The notes below the pieces were generated by a model. It was given only the letters and a program-made list of their open reading frames with translations. It was not told where the DNA came from and did no database searches. This document shows, piece by piece, positions 13,485-14,327 of a stretch of DNA of 14,327 bases (within the stretch, counting starts at the first letter, position 1; each line of letters starts with the position of its first letter). Origin of the DNA: Sterolibacterium sp052034445 (GTDB taxonomy: Bacteria > Pseudomonadota > Gammaproteobacteria > Burkholderiales > Rhodocyclaceae); the NCBI GenBank assembly GCA_052034445.1, contig JBPOIN010000120.1, positions 1-14,327 on the forward strand, in the 5' to 3' direction. Position numbers and translations under genes: made by a program.

Positions 13485-14038
13485 GGCAGCGCCGCGCCGC
13501 GTGGTGCGCCGAGTTGTGCGGCGGAAAAATGCAGCGGCAACAGCGCGGCATATACGGCCAGATCCGCACGCGAGAAACAGCAGAAGATCACTTCCTCGAT
13601 GCCGGCGTACAGCGGCAGATCGGCGGCCACGGCCTGTAGCGCCACGGTGGCGGCGGGTTCGAACGGATAGCCATAAATGCCGGTACTGATGCAGGGAAAG
13701 GCGATCGAGCGCGCCTCATGCCGCGCCGCCAGCCGCAACGCCTGGCGATAGCAGCCGGCCAGCAAGGCCTCCTCGCCGTGCGCACCGCCGCGCCAGATCG
13801 GCCCGACCGCATGCAGCACATACTTGGCCGGCAGGCGAAATCCCGGCGTGATGCGCACCTCGCCGGTCGGGCAGCCCTGCAACTGCCGGCAGGCCCGCAG
13901 CAGCTCCGGTCCCGCCGCGCGATGGATCGCCCCATCCACGCCGCCGCCGCCGAGCAGCGAACTGTTCGCGGCATTGACGACGGCATCGACCTGAAGCGTC
14001 GTGATGTCGGCCTGGAGGGCATGAATGCGCTGGGACAT
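13481..14038 (-). CDS. Macrodomain protein, MacroD/YmdB type (O-acetyl-ADP-ribose deacetylase-like)
   Basis: The 185-residue protein is a single macrodomain. VVNAANSSLLGGGGVDGAI (20-38) and PCISTGIYGYP (115-125) are the ADP-ribose-binding loops. Asn25 and Asp35 fall at the same numbers as the catalytic residues of E. coli YmdB, with His39 following. Family members remove acetyl from O-acetyl-ADP-ribose and strip ADP-ribose from acidic residues; some related macrodomains act on ADP-ribosylated nucleic acid. Its stop overlaps the glycosylase start in ATGA. The start ATG lacks a clear ribosome site, and a candidate -10 (TAGAAT) lies about 52 nt upstream. The last 15 residues beyond the domain show nothing recognisable. 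Enzyme class is confident; the true substrate is open. Confidence 0.94.
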   Translation of the reverse strand: MSQRIHALQADITTLQVDAVVNAANSSLLGGGGVDGAIHRAAGPELLRACRQLQGCPTGEVRITPGFRLPAKYVLHAVGPIWRGGAHGEEALLAGCYRQALRLAARHEARSIAFPCISTGIYGYPFEPAATVALQAVAADLPLYAGIEEVIFCCFSRADLAVYAALLPLHFSAAQLGAPRGAALP

Positions 14039-14089
14039 GGCGGGAAGGGCGGTCGGTGGCTGGTCAGCGGGCAGGGGGCTTCCATCTCA

Positions 14090-14095
14090 ATTCTA
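14090..14095 (-). promoter_or_regulatory. Possible -10 box for the macrodomain-glycosylase operon
   Basis: TAGAAT on the minus strand matches 5 of 6 positions of the -10 consensus. At 17 nt upstream the -35 position reads TCGAAT, a poor match. A start just downstream would give a leader of about 45 nt. Tentative. Confidence 0.35.
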
Positions 14096-14153
14096 GACTC
14101 CCGGTGGCGGGTATTCGAGGGTCGGCAAGGAAGGGGGGATGTCTATAGCCAAC

Positions 14154-14162
14154 TGGTATAAG
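14154..14162 (+). promoter_or_regulatory. Possible extended -10 promoter facing right
   Basis: TGGTATAAG combines TG-n with a 5/6 -10 hexamer. No -35 at normal spacing is present, which extended -10 promoters can tolerate. It lies 40 nt before the ATG of the small ORF at 14203 and diverges from the macrodomain gene, so it may drive the genes entering from the right edge. Confidence 0.4.
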
Positions 14163-14202
14163 CTTTCTGCGCTCTGATCGCCGTCATGCCTTGCAGGGAT
14201 TG

Positions 14203-14298
14203 ATGATTGAATCGAGAAAAATGGTAACGCTGAAATTTCCCGGAGAACTCGCTGGAACAGCAAGGGCTGACGGCAATCGATTGCTGAAAGTGTTATGA
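14203..14298 (+). CDS. Possible 31-residue ORF upstream of a right-edge gene
   Basis: ATG at 14203 opens 31 codons (MIESRKMVTLKFPG..., ending LLKVL) with CAGGGA about 4 nt before the start. Its TGA overlaps a further ATG as ATGA (14295-14298), the same junction type used by genes elsewhere in this window, and a possible extended -10 lies 40 nt upstream. The peptide has no motif that I recognise. It may be a short coupled gene, a leader peptide or the remnant of a longer one. An alternative start is the ATG at residue 7. Confidence 0.3.
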   Translation: MIESRKMVTLKFPGELAGTARADGNRLLKVL

Positions 14299-14327
14299 AT
14301 AACGCATTCTTTGATGTTTCACGCCGT
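14295..14327 (+). CDS. Possible 5' end of a gene cut by the window edge
   Basis: An open frame begins at the ATGA overlap with the preceding small ORF and reads MNNAFFDVSRR up to the last base. Eleven codons are too few to identify. It is kept because the overlap, the small ORF and an upstream extended -10 all point the same way. Confidence 0.3.
   Translation, partial: MNNAFFDVSRR

Noticed and set aside
12796..13569. 257-codon minus-strand frame across the glycosylase gene
   Set aside because: The glycosylase frame carries the family motifs, and this frame's product is Arg/Ala/Cys-rich without a domain.

Overview
The window is a high-GC, densely coding bacterial chromosome segment, most likely from a betaproteobacterium (or a close gammaproteobacterium). 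This rests on protein style only: a PAS/HisKA_3 kinase with a NarL-type regulator, a cytoplasmic GGDEF protein with a long N-terminal helical region, split YeeE/YedE sulfur transporters and a bacterial cytochrome b5. No phage, IS element or CRISPR array is visible. Fifteen chromosomal protein genes are well supported, plus one tRNA, and most sit in tightly packed or overlapping operons.

Left part (1-5042). Bases 1-249 hold no gene I can support. A GIY-YIG nuclease-like gene (250-516, +) is followed 11 nt later by a small basic glycine/glutamine-rich protein (528-920, +). A bidirectional hairpin terminator (940-974) separates this pair from a minus-strand signalling operon that reads kinase (3471-5042), NarL-type response regulator (2814-3461), diguanylate cyclase (995-2767). 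The kinase carries a degenerate receiver domain without a phospho-acceptor aspartate.

Middle (5043-6342). A tRNA-Thr(TGT) has its own -10 box and Rho-independent terminator. It is followed by two overlapping YeeE/YedE-type membrane proteins (5366-6288, +). These converge on the next operon, and each gene end carries a perfect hairpin.

Right-centre (6310-12132). A minus-strand run of seven genes reads TetR regulator, HlyD-like membrane fusion protein, FtsX-like permease, LolD/DevA-type ATPase, small secreted Cys/His-rich protein, flavocytochrome of the ferric-reductase-like superfamily, and membrane-anchored cytochrome b5. All junctions overlap except the 39 nt before the flavocytochrome. A perfect 15-bp inverted repeat just upstream of the TetR start is a strong candidate autoregulatory operator. 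I infer an envelope exporter joined to a trans-membrane electron-transfer module.

Right end (12258-14327). A Yip1-family membrane protein has its own promoter with a perfect -35 box. Upstream of it on the same strand lies a translationally coupled pair: a MacroD/YmdB-type macrodomain protein and a family-6 hypoxanthine-DNA glycosylase. From 14039 to 14202 there are only candidate promoters. A possible 31-codon ORF (14203-14298) then overlaps a reading frame that runs off the window.

Functions come from motif recognition by eye; no database search was possible.
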